From a virus: DNA of 45,788 nucleotides. The notes under the pieces were generated by a model. The model was given only the letters and a program-made list of their open reading frames with translations. It had not been told where the DNA came from and ran no database searches. Position 1 is the stretch's first letter. Each line of letters starts with the position of its first letter. The stretch spans positions 1-45,788 of the IMG/VR virus record IMGVR_UViG_3300046048_000634. One strand, written 5' to 3'. A program made the position numbers and the translations under genes. Below, one piece after another: positions 7,711 to 16,523 of the stretch.

Positions 7711-8196
7711 CTATCGGCGAATGGTGGCGGTGACGACGATGGTGCCCGTGCCGTCGTCCGGATCGTCGAAGACGCAGATCGTGAAGTAGTCACGGATCGT
7801 CACAACCACCGACGAGGTCGGGATCCCGGTCGCCGTTGTGACATCGGGGAAGTTCAGGACCTGCTTTATGCAGCTCGCGGTGCCGGAGTCGGAACACCAC
7901 GGGATCCAGTGCGTTGGGGTGCTGGTGGGCCCGTCCTTGCAGGAGACGTTCATCTGCGTAGTCGACCCGGGCGTGATCGTGAAGTCGAACTTGATCGTAC
8001 CGCCGACCCACTGTGCGGTGACGGGGATCGCCGCGGTGGAGAGAGTATCGGCGAGATCTCCGCCGTTGGTTGTGCCAGCGCCAGTACCGCCGGCGACCTC
8101 GGCAGCGGTGAGCTTCCGGATCTGCTGTGCTGACGCGGGAGCCGCCAGCAAGAGGGTAGTGGTTGCGAGGACGAGGGCGGCGAGAATCGATCGCAT
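7711..8196 (-). CDS. Exported beta-rich protein of unknown function (161 aa)
   Basis: There is a clear Sec signal peptide with an ASA-QQ cleavage site at about residue 24. The rest is short, polar and beta-strand-rich, with four cysteines (SCKDG, WCSDS, SCIKQ, ICVFD). AGGAG lies just upstream of ATG 8196. The conserved GGCRTTCAGT motif lies about 55 bases upstream with a TAGAAT hexamer between, so this gene may have its own promoter. No family is recognised. Confidence 0.65.
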   Translation of the reverse strand: MRSILAALVLATTTLLLAAPASAQQIRKLTAAEVAGGTGAGTTNGGDLADTLSTAAIPVTAQWVGGTIKFDFTITPGSTTQMNVSCKDGPTSTPTHWIPWCSDSGTASCIKQVLNFPDVTTATGIPTSSVVVTIRDYFTICVFDDPDDGTGTIVVTATIRR

Positions 8197-8250
8197 GAGA
8201 CACTCCTGTGGTGCTGGCGTCGATTCTACGGAGCGGCACCCGAGCGCGGT

Positions 8251-8260
8251 ACTGAATGCC
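8251..8260 (-). promoter_or_regulatory. GGCATTCAGT motif upstream of an exported-protein gene
   Basis: On the minus strand GGCATTCAGT is followed after 22 bases by TAGAAT (8223-8228), a good -10 match. The gene at 8196 starts shortly after. This is one of six similar sites in the window (23357, 28092, 30219, 38978, and reversed at 35490). Confidence 0.5.
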
Positions 8261-8273
8261 GTTCTGGGGCTCG

Positions 8274-8600
8274 CTACCCGTCGAGGACGTGCCCCAGCCC
8301 ACGCGTCTCCAAAAAGGTCTTGGCCACGCGGCTGTCGATTGTGACGCCACCCTCGTCGGAGATGAGGCAGACGGTCCGCCCCGATAGGGACTCCCGGACG
8401 TGTCCGGTCTTCGCCCGCACCGTGTAGCCGCGGGAATCGGCGAGGTCCTGGTCGTGGGGATTGTAGACGATCGTGTGCTGGCCGAGCTCGAGCTCGGTGA
8501 CGAGGTCGGCGACGGCGGTGAAGTCCGGCCGACGCTGCAGCTGGTCGAGCAGCTCGGCGTAGCGGGGCTCGGCACTGGGCTTCCTGGTCCGTCGTCTCAT
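8274..8600 (-). CDS. Phage hypothetical protein (108 aa)
   Basis: ATG 8600 overlaps the stop of the tail-hub gene as ATGA. The product has a basic start, a helical segment (AELLDQLQRRPDFTAVADLV) and a C-terminal part that reads like a small alpha/beta fold. It has no signal peptide or membrane segment. A tail-tip accessory or chaperone role fits the position, but nothing in the sequence identifies it. Confidence 0.6.
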   Translation of the reverse strand: MRRRTRKPSAEPRYAELLDQLQRRPDFTAVADLVTELELGQHTIVYNPHDQDLADSRGYTVRAKTGHVRESLSGRTVCLISDEGGVTIDSRVAKTFLETRGLGHVLDG

Positions 8601-11600
8601 TGCCCCGCCTCGTTCATGGCGATGTGAAGGTATTGCTTCAGGCGGCCGCCGGCCGTGGTAGTGGCGCGGCTGCTCAGGATGTAGATCTCGACCAGGTCGT
8701 CCTTCGACAGATCGAGAACGGCCGCGCAGGTCAGCTCGTGATCGCCGTTGGCGCCAATGACCAGGGCGACCCCGGTCTTGACCTGAGTGCTGTTGACGCG
8801 CACGCCCACCTCGAGCGTGTCGCCGGTCTGCAGGCTCTCCGCAGTCACCCCTCCCTGCACGACATACTGGCCCGGCACCAGGCAGCGGAAATAGCCGTTG
8901 CCCAGGTCGATGCCGTATTGGGTCGCGCTGATGACGATGTCGCCCTGCTCGAAATCGACCGCGTTGAGGTTGATCGGAGTCACCGTGGCCGCGGAAATCG
9001 CCTGACCCGACGTGTGGTATGCCTCGGCCGACGGCCCCCCGCGCGTGACCATGAGGTAGTCGACGTAGACGGTCTGACTGGAGCCGGCATTCCGACTGAC
9101 CCGGATCTTGAAAAACCGCGCGGAGTCACTGATGTCCCGGGGATAGAGCCAATCGCTAAAGGTCTGCCAGGTATCGGTGGCACCCAGCGACGGGTTCGAG
9201 AGCGCCTGCGTGCCGAGCGAGGCCTTGTCCTTGTCGAAGGCCTCGACGGTGATCGTGGCCCGCACCGTCGTGTTCGTGCTCCGCACCCGCCACTCGATGC
9301 GGTAGAGCACGTCCAGCGAGACCGGTATGTAGGCGCTCTCCTGATAGCCGGTCGTGACGCTGTCCGGCATCTTGATCGAGCGCCCGCCGGTCTGCGCGAT
9401 CGTCGTCTCCTCGAGGAAATCGGTCCCCCAGGCGTCGGTCACCACGGTCCAGCCGTCGGGCGCGTTCGTCGCGATGGGAAGGGTGGCCTGCCCAAACTCC
9501 CCGTTCGGGCACAAGTTGCGCTTCTGGGCGTCGGGGTTCTCGTGGTACGCGCCGACGGTCTGCGTCGCGACCCGCACCTGGTGACCGGCGTTGCTCCGGT
9601 TTCCGCTCGAGTCGACGGCGATGAGCTTGACGAAGTACGTCACCCCGGGGGTCAGGCCATCGATCTTGAACAGCGTCGTGCGCCCGAGGTCGGCGAGCGT
9701 CGTCTCATCGGGCGTGAAACCGTCGCTCGTGCTGACATGGCACTCCGTCAGCACCCAGTCAGGGACCGGAGGATTGCCGCCCCGGGGGTCGTCGTAGACG
9801 ACCGTCAGGCTGCCCATGCCCGGGATGCCGACGGCGTTGGTCGGCTGTGCGTCAATGTAGAAGTCGTTCTGTGGGCCGACGCCGTCACGCGCTTCGAGCG
9901 ATAGCCAGGCGTCGGCTCCTCCGGAGGGCGTGCCGCGGGTCGAGATGATGGTTCTCGTGCGGCCGTCCTGAAACACGTGCTGGTACCCCACCACGGCCAG
10001 CGACTGGTCTGAGTCGTAGTGCACGCCATTCGCTGCGTAGGTGTAGTAGTCGCCGAGCTCCACCGGCCAGAAGTAGGGTTGCTCGGCAACGTGGTCCGCC
10101 GTCGGCTCCTTCAGGTCATCCAGGATGGCGTCCGCCATCGATCGCGCTTCCGTGAGGCTATCGATCTGACTCGTCGACGCCTCCGCGACTTCCATGAAGC
10201 GCCGCCCATACTTGGCGATCGACGCGCTGTCGTCGACCTCGACGGACGTCCGGTCCTCGGGCCTCTGTCCGTACTGCACCCGGACCACATTGCGGATCCC
10301 GGCGCGACTGATGCTGAGCTTGTTGAGCTTGTAGTACTCGTCGGCCGTGAAGGTGCGGTCGACGGCGAGATCGGTGCCAGCGCGCGTACCGCCCAGAGAG
10401 CCGCTGCCGTTCGCCGTCGCGTTGGTCATGCTCTCGCCGAACGTGATGCCGTTGCCGACGCTGCCCTTCGTCAGCCACTGGATGATGACACCGTCTTCCC
10501 GGCCGGCCCTTGTGCCGCCGAGGGTGCCGCCGCCATCCATCGTGACGTTCGACATCGATTCGGTGAACACGATCGAGTTGCCCGCGATGCCAGCCGCCGT
10601 TGCGCCGATGCGCAGAGTCGTCGGCGTAACGCCCTCGGTCTCAACCGAGCCGAGCCCGCCGCCGTACGCCTGGACGCGGTTCATCTGCAGCGCCACCGAG
10701 TAGGCGAGGTGCTGGATTGTTGTGGCGACGTTGGCGCCGATCTCGAACTCAGTGACGACAGCGGGGTCTGCGGTTGTCTTCGCGGTGTAGGTGGTCGAGT
10801 CGATCACCAGGGTGTCGTTGTTCGAGGGCTGGCCGGTGAAGGTGATCGTGCCTGAGGCGTGCGCACGGTACGCCTTCCACGCGATGAGGTTCGCGGCCTC
10901 GCTCCCCGTGTTGAGCATCGCGACGATGTTGTCGAGGGTGTCGTCGATCGTCGTGCCGATGTTGAACTCGTCCGCGCCGGCGCCGCTCGTCTTCGCTGTG
11001 AATGTCGTCAGGTTGACGTCGAACGTCTCGTTGTTGAGTGGCTGCCCGATCAGCGTGAGCTCGCCACGCGCCGCCAGCTGTCGTCCAGGCTCGAAGAACG
11101 TCAGCTGGAACGCCCCGGTGCTGGCATTCCAGCGATAGCGCACCTGGTAGCCGATTTGACGCGCCAGCACCTCGAGGGCAGCGTTGATCGTCTGCTTCTT
11201 CTGGATGTATTCCGCGATGTTCCAGCCCGGGGAGTCGGCCGACTGGAACGGTGTGCCGCCCGTCCCGGTGATGCTGTAGAGCGTCACTCCGCCAATGTGG
11301 TCGTCGAGGATTGCCTGCATGACGTTCTCGACCGCGTCATCGCTCGCCGGATCTGCCGGATACTTCACCTGCGTCTCGATGAAGCGGTCGAGGGCGCCGC
11401 CCTTGTCGCGGCAGCGCAGAACCATGGGCGATGCCTCCCACTCGACCTCGTCGATCTCGCCGCGGAAGGCCTCCACCCAATCGCCCGCGGCCGGCGCCAC
11501 ACCCTCCGGCATGGTCGCCGTCTCGATGTAGATGGGATGCCCGATGTCGATGAGCACCCCGCTCGCATTGAGCTTCGACGTGGTCCTCAGGGTGGCGAGG

Positions 11601-11815
11601 GATAGGCCCTCCACCTGCAGATGGAGGGAGATGGTCGCGGTCAGGCCGGGGGTGTCGACGGTTTCACCGCAGACGAAGCCCTTCAGCCAATCGCGCCCCT
11701 CGAGGTTCGAGAGGTTCACCCAATCGGAGGCCCCACGGTCGACGAACATGCGAGCGTAGACGCTGCGATGCTTGCTCGACAGTGCAGCGTCTTGGGCCGC
11801 GGTCATGGCGCGCAT
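8597..11815 (-). CDS. Tail hub / tip attachment protein with FN3 and C1q-like domains
   Basis: This 1072-residue protein sits after the distal tail protein, where the central tail hub is expected. Residues 1-250 and 481-640 look like the conserved hub (FFEPGRQ, then VDRTFTADEYYKL and RNVVRVQYG). The stretch between, 250-480, is an inserted module that is itself nested. An FN3-like domain follows at about 668-752 (LTPGVTYFVKLIAVDSSGNRS), then a carbohydrate-binding-like jelly roll at about 765-925. A C1q/TNF-like beta domain closes the protein (about 935-1068; CLVPGQYVVQGGV, DDLVEIYI). The C-terminal domains probably contact the host surface. GGAGG six bases before ATG 11815 supports the start. 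Confidence 0.78.
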   Translation of the reverse strand: MRAMTAAQDAALSSKHRSVYARMFVDRGASDWVNLSNLEGRDWLKGFVCGETVDTPGLTATISLHLQVEGLSLATLRTTSKLNASGVLIDIGHPIYIETATMPEGVAPAAGDWVEAFRGEIDEVEWEASPMVLRCRDKGGALDRFIETQVKYPADPASDDAVENVMQAILDDHIGGVTLYSITGTGGTPFQSADSPGWNIAEYIQKKQTINAALEVLARQIGYQVRYRWNASTGAFQLTFFEPGRQLAARGELTLIGQPLNNETFDVNLTTFTAKTSGAGADEFNIGTTIDDTLDNIVAMLNTGSEAANLIAWKAYRAHASGTITFTGQPSNNDTLVIDSTTYTAKTTADPAVVTEFEIGANVATTIQHLAYSVALQMNRVQAYGGGLGSVETEGVTPTTLRIGATAAGIAGNSIVFTESMSNVTMDGGGTLGGTRAGREDGVIIQWLTKGSVGNGITFGESMTNATANGSGSLGGTRAGTDLAVDRTFTADEYYKLNKLSISRAGIRNVVRVQYGQRPEDRTSVEVDDSASIAKYGRRFMEVAEASTSQIDSLTEARSMADAILDDLKEPTADHVAEQPYFWPVELGDYYTYAANGVHYDSDQSLAVVGYQHVFQDGRTRTIISTRGTPSGGADAWLSLEARDGVGPQNDFYIDAQPTNAVGIPGMGSLTVVYDDPRGGNPPVPDWVLTECHVSTSDGFTPDETTLADLGRTTLFKIDGLTPGVTYFVKLIAVDSSGNRSNAGHQVRVATQTVGAYHENPDAQKRNLCPNGEFGQATLPIATNAPDGWTVVTDAWGTDFLEETTIAQTGGRSIKMPDSVTTGYQESAYIPVSLDVLYRIEWRVRSTNTTVRATITVEAFDKDKASLGTQALSNPSLGATDTWQTFSDWLYPRDISDSARFFKIRVSRNAGSSQTVYVDYLMVTRGGPSAEAYHTSGQAISAATVTPINLNAVDFEQGDIVISATQYGIDLGNGYFRCLVPGQYVVQGGVTAESLQTGDTLEVGVRVNSTQVKTGVALVIGANGDHELTCAAVLDLSKDDLVEIYILSSRATTTAGGRLKQYLHIAMNEAGQ
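10376..11068 (-). repeat. Nested pair of homologous inserted domains in the tail hub
   Basis: Copy A starts at residue 250 (GELTLIGQPLNNETF, FNIG, GSEAAN) and breaks off near residue 320. Copy B, complete, occupies about 321-438 (GTITFTGQPSNNDT to GGGTLGGTRAG; bases 10502-10855). The missing C-terminal half of copy A then resumes at about 439-480 (VIIQWLTKG, SGSLGGTRAG). The uninterrupted copy in the head-tail adaptor (18919-19239) shows the two outer pieces to be one split domain. Confidence 0.85.
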
Positions 11816-11816
11816 G

Positions 11817-13325
11817 CTACGCCTCCATCAACTCGAATTGGGTCCGTTGGGCGTTGTTCACCCAGGCGCCGCCATCGCTGTATCCCAGGAAGTTGGCGTC
11901 CTTCAGATCGCCTTCAACGGTGTAGCTGTCCCCGTCCACAGCGCCGCCGCTGGCGCGCAGTCCTGGGAGATCGGGGAAGGCCGTCGTCTGCTCGTTTTTC
12001 CAGGCCAGCACCATCGCCGCCGGCGCCGCGAACGGAACCACGAGCATCGGCCCTATGAGGCCGGCGAACTGGGTCGCGCCGTTGTCGTTCCCGAGCCAGA
12101 GCTTCGTGAAAGACGAGGAATCGAGAGCCGCGGCGCTCGTGTCGCTATCGGCGAGGACGCCATCCTCGTACAGATACACCGCGGCCGTGGAGGCGTCGGT
12201 CTGGTAGTAGGCCAGCGCGACGTGGTGCCACGCGTCATCGGCGAGGCCCGTGTCGCCCGCGAGACTCGCTACGAGGGATCCGGCCGTGTTGTAGACCTTG
12301 GCTGTAAATCCGTTGTTCGTGCGCTCGAGCTTGATGTGGTTCGTCAGATCCGTTCCACCGCGTAGGCTCGCGATCGTCGTGGTTCCACTGGCGGATGGCA
12401 GCCGCACCCAGCAGGAGATCGTGAAGGACCGGTGCTTGGTGAGAAACGACGGGGAGAAGAGCAGATCCGTGGCGGCTCGCACGGATCCGCCACGCACCCA
12501 CGCCGAGCCCACGGCCTGTCGCTCGAGCGCCCAGGCGTCGGCATAGAACACGATGGCACTGCCGTCGTTGCTGACGACGTCGATATAGCCTGTGGCAGCC
12601 GCGCCGTTCGTCGTGCCCAAGACCTCGACCCGGGTCCACTGAGTCGCGGTCAGGGTTGCGTTCTGGCTGCTGACGAGCCCGATGTCGTCGTAGAGCCGAA
12701 CGGTGACGGCCTCGGCGCCGGCGTCGCCCTTGAGATACACGACGCCTGTGTAATCCGCGGCGGAATCAACCGAGACCGCGTCGGTCTTCGCTCCGTCACC
12801 GGATGCCGCTGCCGTCACCTTGAGCGACTTCGTGCCCTCGACATAGTTCGAGGTGTCAGCCGCCAGGACCCCGCTGACCACCGCCGCATAGCCGGTGGGT
12901 GCGTTCTCGGCATCTGAGGAGTCGCCGCTCAGGTTGTTCTGCGTCGACGGGAAGGGGTCGAGAGACCCCGCGCTGCCGAGCAAGGACTCGGACTCGCTGC
13001 TGCCGAAGTCGTTGACCAGGGCGCCATCTCCAGCGATCCCCCACCGGATCCCCACCGTGCTCGAGAGCGGGACGAGGCCCTTGCCACTGTAGAGATCGCC
13101 GTCCCAGCGCCAGTTGTGCCCGAGACCGAGCAGCAACCCCCGCAGGGCCAGCGCGTCGATCGCCTGCTGGATGCTCGAGGTGAACCTCCAGCGGTCCTTG
13201 ATGACTCGCCGGTCCCGCATCAGCGTGCCGGCAAAGGACCGACCATCGTCGCCCACGATCACCGGCTGGCGCCCACCACCGGGCACGACCGGGACGGTCC
13301 ACCCATTGAGCGCGAGGAAAGGCAC
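11817..13325 (-). CDS. Distal tail-type protein with carbohydrate-binding and LamG-like domains
   Basis: The 502-residue protein follows the tape measure gene, the usual place of the distal tail (Dit) protein. Residues 1-105 may form a Dit-like N-terminal fold. About 130-280 looks like a CBM-type jelly roll (SLKVTAAA, VVYLKGD, VEVLGTT). About 290-445 looks like a LamG domain (FTISCWVRLP, HHVALAYYQ, KLWLGND). The add-on domains suggest glycan binding during adsorption. GTG 13325 shares a base with the tape-measure TAG, and the next gene starts one base after this stop. Confidence 0.68.
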   Translation of the reverse strand: MPFLALNGWTVPVVPGGGRQPVIVGDDGRSFAGTLMRDRRVIKDRWRFTSSIQQAIDALALRGLLLGLGHNWRWDGDLYSGKGLVPLSSTVGIRWGIAGDGALVNDFGSSESESLLGSAGSLDPFPSTQNNLSGDSSDAENAPTGYAAVVSGVLAADTSNYVEGTKSLKVTAAASGDGAKTDAVSVDSAADYTGVVYLKGDAGAEAVTVRLYDDIGLVSSQNATLTATQWTRVEVLGTTNGAAATGYIDVVSNDGSAIVFYADAWALERQAVGSAWVRGGSVRAATDLLFSPSFLTKHRSFTISCWVRLPSASGTTTIASLRGGTDLTNHIKLERTNNGFTAKVYNTAGSLVASLAGDTGLADDAWHHVALAYYQTDASTAAVYLYEDGVLADSDTSAAALDSSSFTKLWLGNDNGATQFAGLIGPMLVVPFAAPAAMVLAWKNEQTTAFPDLPGLRASGGAVDGDSYTVEGDLKDANFLGYSDGGAWVNNAQRTQFELMEA

Positions 13326-15886
13326 TAGCCGCCCCCGAACGGAGGCGTGTCGATCGGCGTACCGTTCTTGGCGAAGCGCTGGAAGCGCGCCTCCCGTTCG
13401 AGCTGCTCGCGAAAGCCCTTCACATCCGGTGTGACGATCGTCACGTTGCCGGTGAAGGTGATGCCACCGCCTCCCCCACCGCCTCCCCCGCCATCACCGC
13501 CGCCAGCGATGGACGGTCGATTGTCCGCATCGGTCATGATGGCGGCGAAGCGGGCCGCGGCAACCTTGAACCCCTCGGGGACATTCGTCAGCGCCTCTGT
13601 GGTCTCCTTGATCGTTTCAGAGAAGAGGCTGATAGCGTCAGCGGCTTCCCCCAGCGGACCTTGCACCTGGGCCTGGCTCGCATCCATGACGCCGAACAGA
13701 TCCTTCAGACGACGCACCCACTCATCCGTGATTTGACTGGGCAGCAACTCACCGCCCTGCCCGAACATCTCCTTGAGACGCTTCTGCGCATCGTCGAAGG
13801 TGGCGCCGGAGCGCGCCATTTCATCGAACAGTCCCACGAGCTTCAGCGGACCGTTTTCCGCGCCAAATAGCGCTGCCTCCAGAGCTTTGAAATTCGGCCC
13901 CCCGAACAGCTCGTCCTCCAGATCTTTGGTCGCGATCTTGGTCGCTTCTTCAGCCGCTGGGCCGATCTTGCCGAGCTCGTCAAACCCCTCCGCGATTAAA
14001 GTGACCCCCGACAGCGCATTGCCGAAATCCGTCGCGATCTTGATGAGTGGGGATATGGCATCGAACAAGCCACCGAGGATCTTCTGCACGGGCTCGAGGC
14101 TATCCTCGAGCGTGGCCATGATCTTTCCAAAGCCTTCGGTGGTCGAGGACAGGCCAGCGATCGCACCAATGATGGCTCCGAATATCCCGCCGGACTGGAA
14201 GCCCTCGCTTGCACCGCCAAGAACTGCGGAGGTCCTCTCGCCGGCCTGGGCCATTGCGGCACCGGTCAAGATCCCTCCGGCAATGCCCAGTATCTGATTG
14301 GCCGAGGCGCTCAAATCGGTGAACTGATCCCGCACCGAGTCAAATACCGCCGTGAGAATATTGCCCGTTCGTTCGAGCCCAGCACTGACCTTTTGCTCAA
14401 ACGACGTTCCGGCGATGTCCCACTCGTGCTGAATCGAGCCAGAGAGGTCATCGAACGCCTTGCCGAACGCTTTGCCGGTCTCGTCGATGCCGGCAAAATC
14501 GAAGCCGTCGTTCAGGTCGCCTTCGAGATTGGCAACGAACTCCTCCCCAAATCCTTCAAATGGCAGGCTCTCGAAGTCGAAGCCACCGCCTGCTCCTCCG
14601 CGCATGATCTTGTCTATTTTCTTGGAGGCGTCGCCAAACGTCTTCGATGCTTCATCGGTCTTCTTGCCGAAGTCCGAGAGGTTATCGGTGGCGGCCTGCA
14701 GCACGCCCTCAAGAGGACGAAAGAGGTTGGCGAACGAGGTCTTGATGAACTCCCCGGCGAAACCCATCACGTCGCCCTCGTTGCGTGCACCTTGGAGACC
14801 GGCCACACGCTGCGACGCCGCCGCACGCTCCTCCGGCGTCGCTTCTAGGTAGCCGCGGGCGATCATCGCATCGCGAAGTGTGATGACCGCCCCGATCGCC
14901 GCGGCGACAGCGAGGATCGGTGCGAGTATCTTGGTGAAGGCCATGCCGAAGGTCTTGATGGCGGTCGTCGTAGCTGCGAAGCCGGCCTTCAGGGCTGGCA
15001 GCATCTTCACCCAGGCGGCGCCAGCGGCAACAAGCCCGGAGAACGCAGTGCCCGCAGCCAGCACGACAGCGCCCACAGTCTTGACCGGCTGCGGCAGTCG
15101 AATCATCAGCTTCAGCATCCCGCTGATCGCAGCCAGCACGCCTTCGGCCGCCGGCAAGAGCGCCTCCCCAAACTTGGCTGCGAGGTCGCGCACCTGACCA
15201 GCGACTTTCTTGGTCGCATTCGCATAGCCGCCGGCAGTCCTCGCAGCGTCCCCCTGGGCGAGCGCGGTCCTGTCCATGATGAACTGATACCGAAGCGCGA
15301 CCTTCTGGGCTTCGTTCATCTCACGGACCGACCCACTGATCCCCTTCGACAAGGCAAATGCCTGCAGGGAGGCCTCGGTCATCACCGCGCCGAAGCGCCG
15401 CATGGGTTCACTCGAGCCGATGAGCCCAGCCTTGAGCGCCTGCAACGCTTCGTCGTCAGCGACGTTGTAGTAGCTGCCGAGGTCCACGGCCAGCTGCGCG
15501 ATCTGCGTGGACATCTCCGCAGCGGCTTCCCGCGCGCCGACCATCGGCGCCAGCATCGCTTGGGTCGTCCCCGCGAACTCGCGCATCTGGAAGACGGATC
15601 GGCCGACAGCGTCCGCCGTGGCATCGGCCCAGCTGAGCACCGCGGGCGTGAGGTCGCCGAACGAGCTCTCGATGACGTTCATCTGCTCGGCGGCGTCGGA
15701 CGCGACGCTGATCATCTTGCCGATGCCGATGGCGCCGGCGGCGAAGGCCGCGGTCGCAGCGAGCCCCACGCTGTCAGCGAGGCCCTCGATGTTCTCGAGC
15801 TCCTTCTCCGCCTTCTTCATCTCGGCGTTGAACTTGGTGGCGATCGCGTCGAGGGTGACGCTGAGGGTTCCGAGGCTCTCGCTCAT
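13325..15886 (-). CDS. Tail tape measure protein
   Basis: The 853-residue protein lies directly after the two-frame tail chaperone, the hallmark position. It has an alpha-helical, alanine-rich body, a TP901-type start (LDAIATKFNAEMKKAEKELENIEGL), central hydrophobic stretches (about 270-345) and repeated helical segments. Near the C-terminus a run of more than ten glycines precedes a short beta segment. At the roughly 1.5 angstroms per residue known for tape measures, the tail would be about 130 nm long. It overlaps both neighbours by 1-4 bases. Confidence 0.9.
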   Translation of the reverse strand: MSESLGTLSVTLDAIATKFNAEMKKAEKELENIEGLADSVGLAATAAFAAGAIGIGKMISVASDAAEQMNVIESSFGDLTPAVLSWADATADAVGRSVFQMREFAGTTQAMLAPMVGAREAAAEMSTQIAQLAVDLGSYYNVADDEALQALKAGLIGSSEPMRRFGAVMTEASLQAFALSKGISGSVREMNEAQKVALRYQFIMDRTALAQGDAARTAGGYANATKKVAGQVRDLAAKFGEALLPAAEGVLAAISGMLKLMIRLPQPVKTVGAVVLAAGTAFSGLVAAGAAWVKMLPALKAGFAATTTAIKTFGMAFTKILAPILAVAAAIGAVITLRDAMIARGYLEATPEERAAASQRVAGLQGARNEGDVMGFAGEFIKTSFANLFRPLEGVLQAATDNLSDFGKKTDEASKTFGDASKKIDKIMRGGAGGGFDFESLPFEGFGEEFVANLEGDLNDGFDFAGIDETGKAFGKAFDDLSGSIQHEWDIAGTSFEQKVSAGLERTGNILTAVFDSVRDQFTDLSASANQILGIAGGILTGAAMAQAGERTSAVLGGASEGFQSGGIFGAIIGAIAGLSSTTEGFGKIMATLEDSLEPVQKILGGLFDAISPLIKIATDFGNALSGVTLIAEGFDELGKIGPAAEEATKIATKDLEDELFGGPNFKALEAALFGAENGPLKLVGLFDEMARSGATFDDAQKRLKEMFGQGGELLPSQITDEWVRRLKDLFGVMDASQAQVQGPLGEAADAISLFSETIKETTEALTNVPEGFKVAAARFAAIMTDADNRPSIAGGGDGGGGGGGGGGITFTGNVTIVTPDVKGFREQLEREARFQRFAKNGTPIDTPPFGGG

Positions 15887-16203
15887 TCGTCGTCTCCGAA
15901 GGGGCGGCGCGGCATGGGATCGCCGGCCTTGCCGAATGTCCGCGAGAAGAGGGCTGCGCTGTATTCGGCTATGGCCTGCACCTGTCCCAGCCTCCTGCGG
16001 TGCCCCTTGATCTGGAGCATCACCAAGTAGATCGGCATCGATCCGACGTCAGTGGCGGCGATGCCCGCGGCTACCCCCTCAGTTCGAATGGCGCCCCAGT
16101 CCCATGTCAGTCGCTCGCGCTTTGCTCGGGGATCGGAGGGTCCTCGGCGCTGGCGCCGACCTCCTCGAGTTCCTTCGGCGACGGGTCCGGGTTGCCGGTC
16201 CAC
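15883..16203 (-). CDS. Tail assembly chaperone, downstream (T-like) frame
   Basis: This frame overlaps the preceding chaperone gene by 97 bases and is in the -1 frame relative to it. The part after the upstream stop begins LTWDWGAIRTEG and contains MPIYLVMLQIKG, resembling T-type extensions of tail chaperones. No ATG lies near the overlap; the only standard start is GTG 16203 deep inside the upstream gene. Expression as a G-T fusion by -1 frameshifting is therefore likely. Its end overlaps the tape-measure ATG. Confidence 0.65.
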   Translation of the reverse strand: MDRQPGPVAEGTRGGRRQRRGPSDPRAKRERLTWDWGAIRTEGVAAGIAATDVGSMPIYLVMLQIKGHRRRLGQVQAIAEYSAALFSRTFGKAGDPMPRRPFGDDE

Positions 16204-16496
16204 GTGAGATTGACTGCCCGCGTGATAGCCCTCAGGTAGTCGCCGAACTTCGTCATGTCGATCAGTTCGCCGGTCTCCTCAGGTGAGAAGTCGCCTCCGG
16301 CGCCGGCAAGCCCCGCCCAGACAAACGCTCGCAACGCCTTGACCCCGAACTTCGTCTGGTTGGTGCGCAGACTTTGGAGATAGGCCATGACGGAGTCGAT
16401 ACCGAGCATGGTCTCGACGGCCTCGAGCTCGTTGGCGCCGAAGGCGATGACCTTACGGGCGCCGCCCTTGATGGGAATCGTGATCTTGGTGGCCAC
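16107..16496 (-). CDS. Tail assembly chaperone, upstream (G-like) frame
   Basis: The 129-residue product (MATKITIPIKGGARKVIAFGANELEAVETMLG) is of the size and kind of siphovirus tail assembly chaperones. These coat the tape measure until the tube polymerises and are absent from the virion. It lies between the tail-tube and tape-measure genes and is followed in the -1 frame by the T-like ORF. The overlap has no canonical X-XXY-YYZ slippery heptamer. The C-run around 16128-16133 (minus-strand ATCCCC) is one candidate slip point. Confidence 0.75.
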   Translation of the reverse strand: MATKITIPIKGGARKVIAFGANELEAVETMLGIDSVMAYLQSLRTNQTKFGVKALRAFVWAGLAGAGGDFSPEETGELIDMTKFGDYLRAITRAVNLTWTGNPDPSPKELEEVGASAEDPPIPEQSASD

Positions 16497-16523
16497 GGGA
16501 CCTCCCTTTCCGCCGCTCTGCGG

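Noticed and set aside
8600-9904. Long plus-strand open frame opposite the tail hub
   Set aside because: It mirrors the hub codons, is arginine- and valine-rich, and has no ribosome-binding site; the minus-strand gene has clear domains.
13467-13505. Possible microsatellite in the tape measure gene
   Set aside because: It encodes a plain polyglycine linker with mixed codons and in-frame units, so slippage would not alter the frame.
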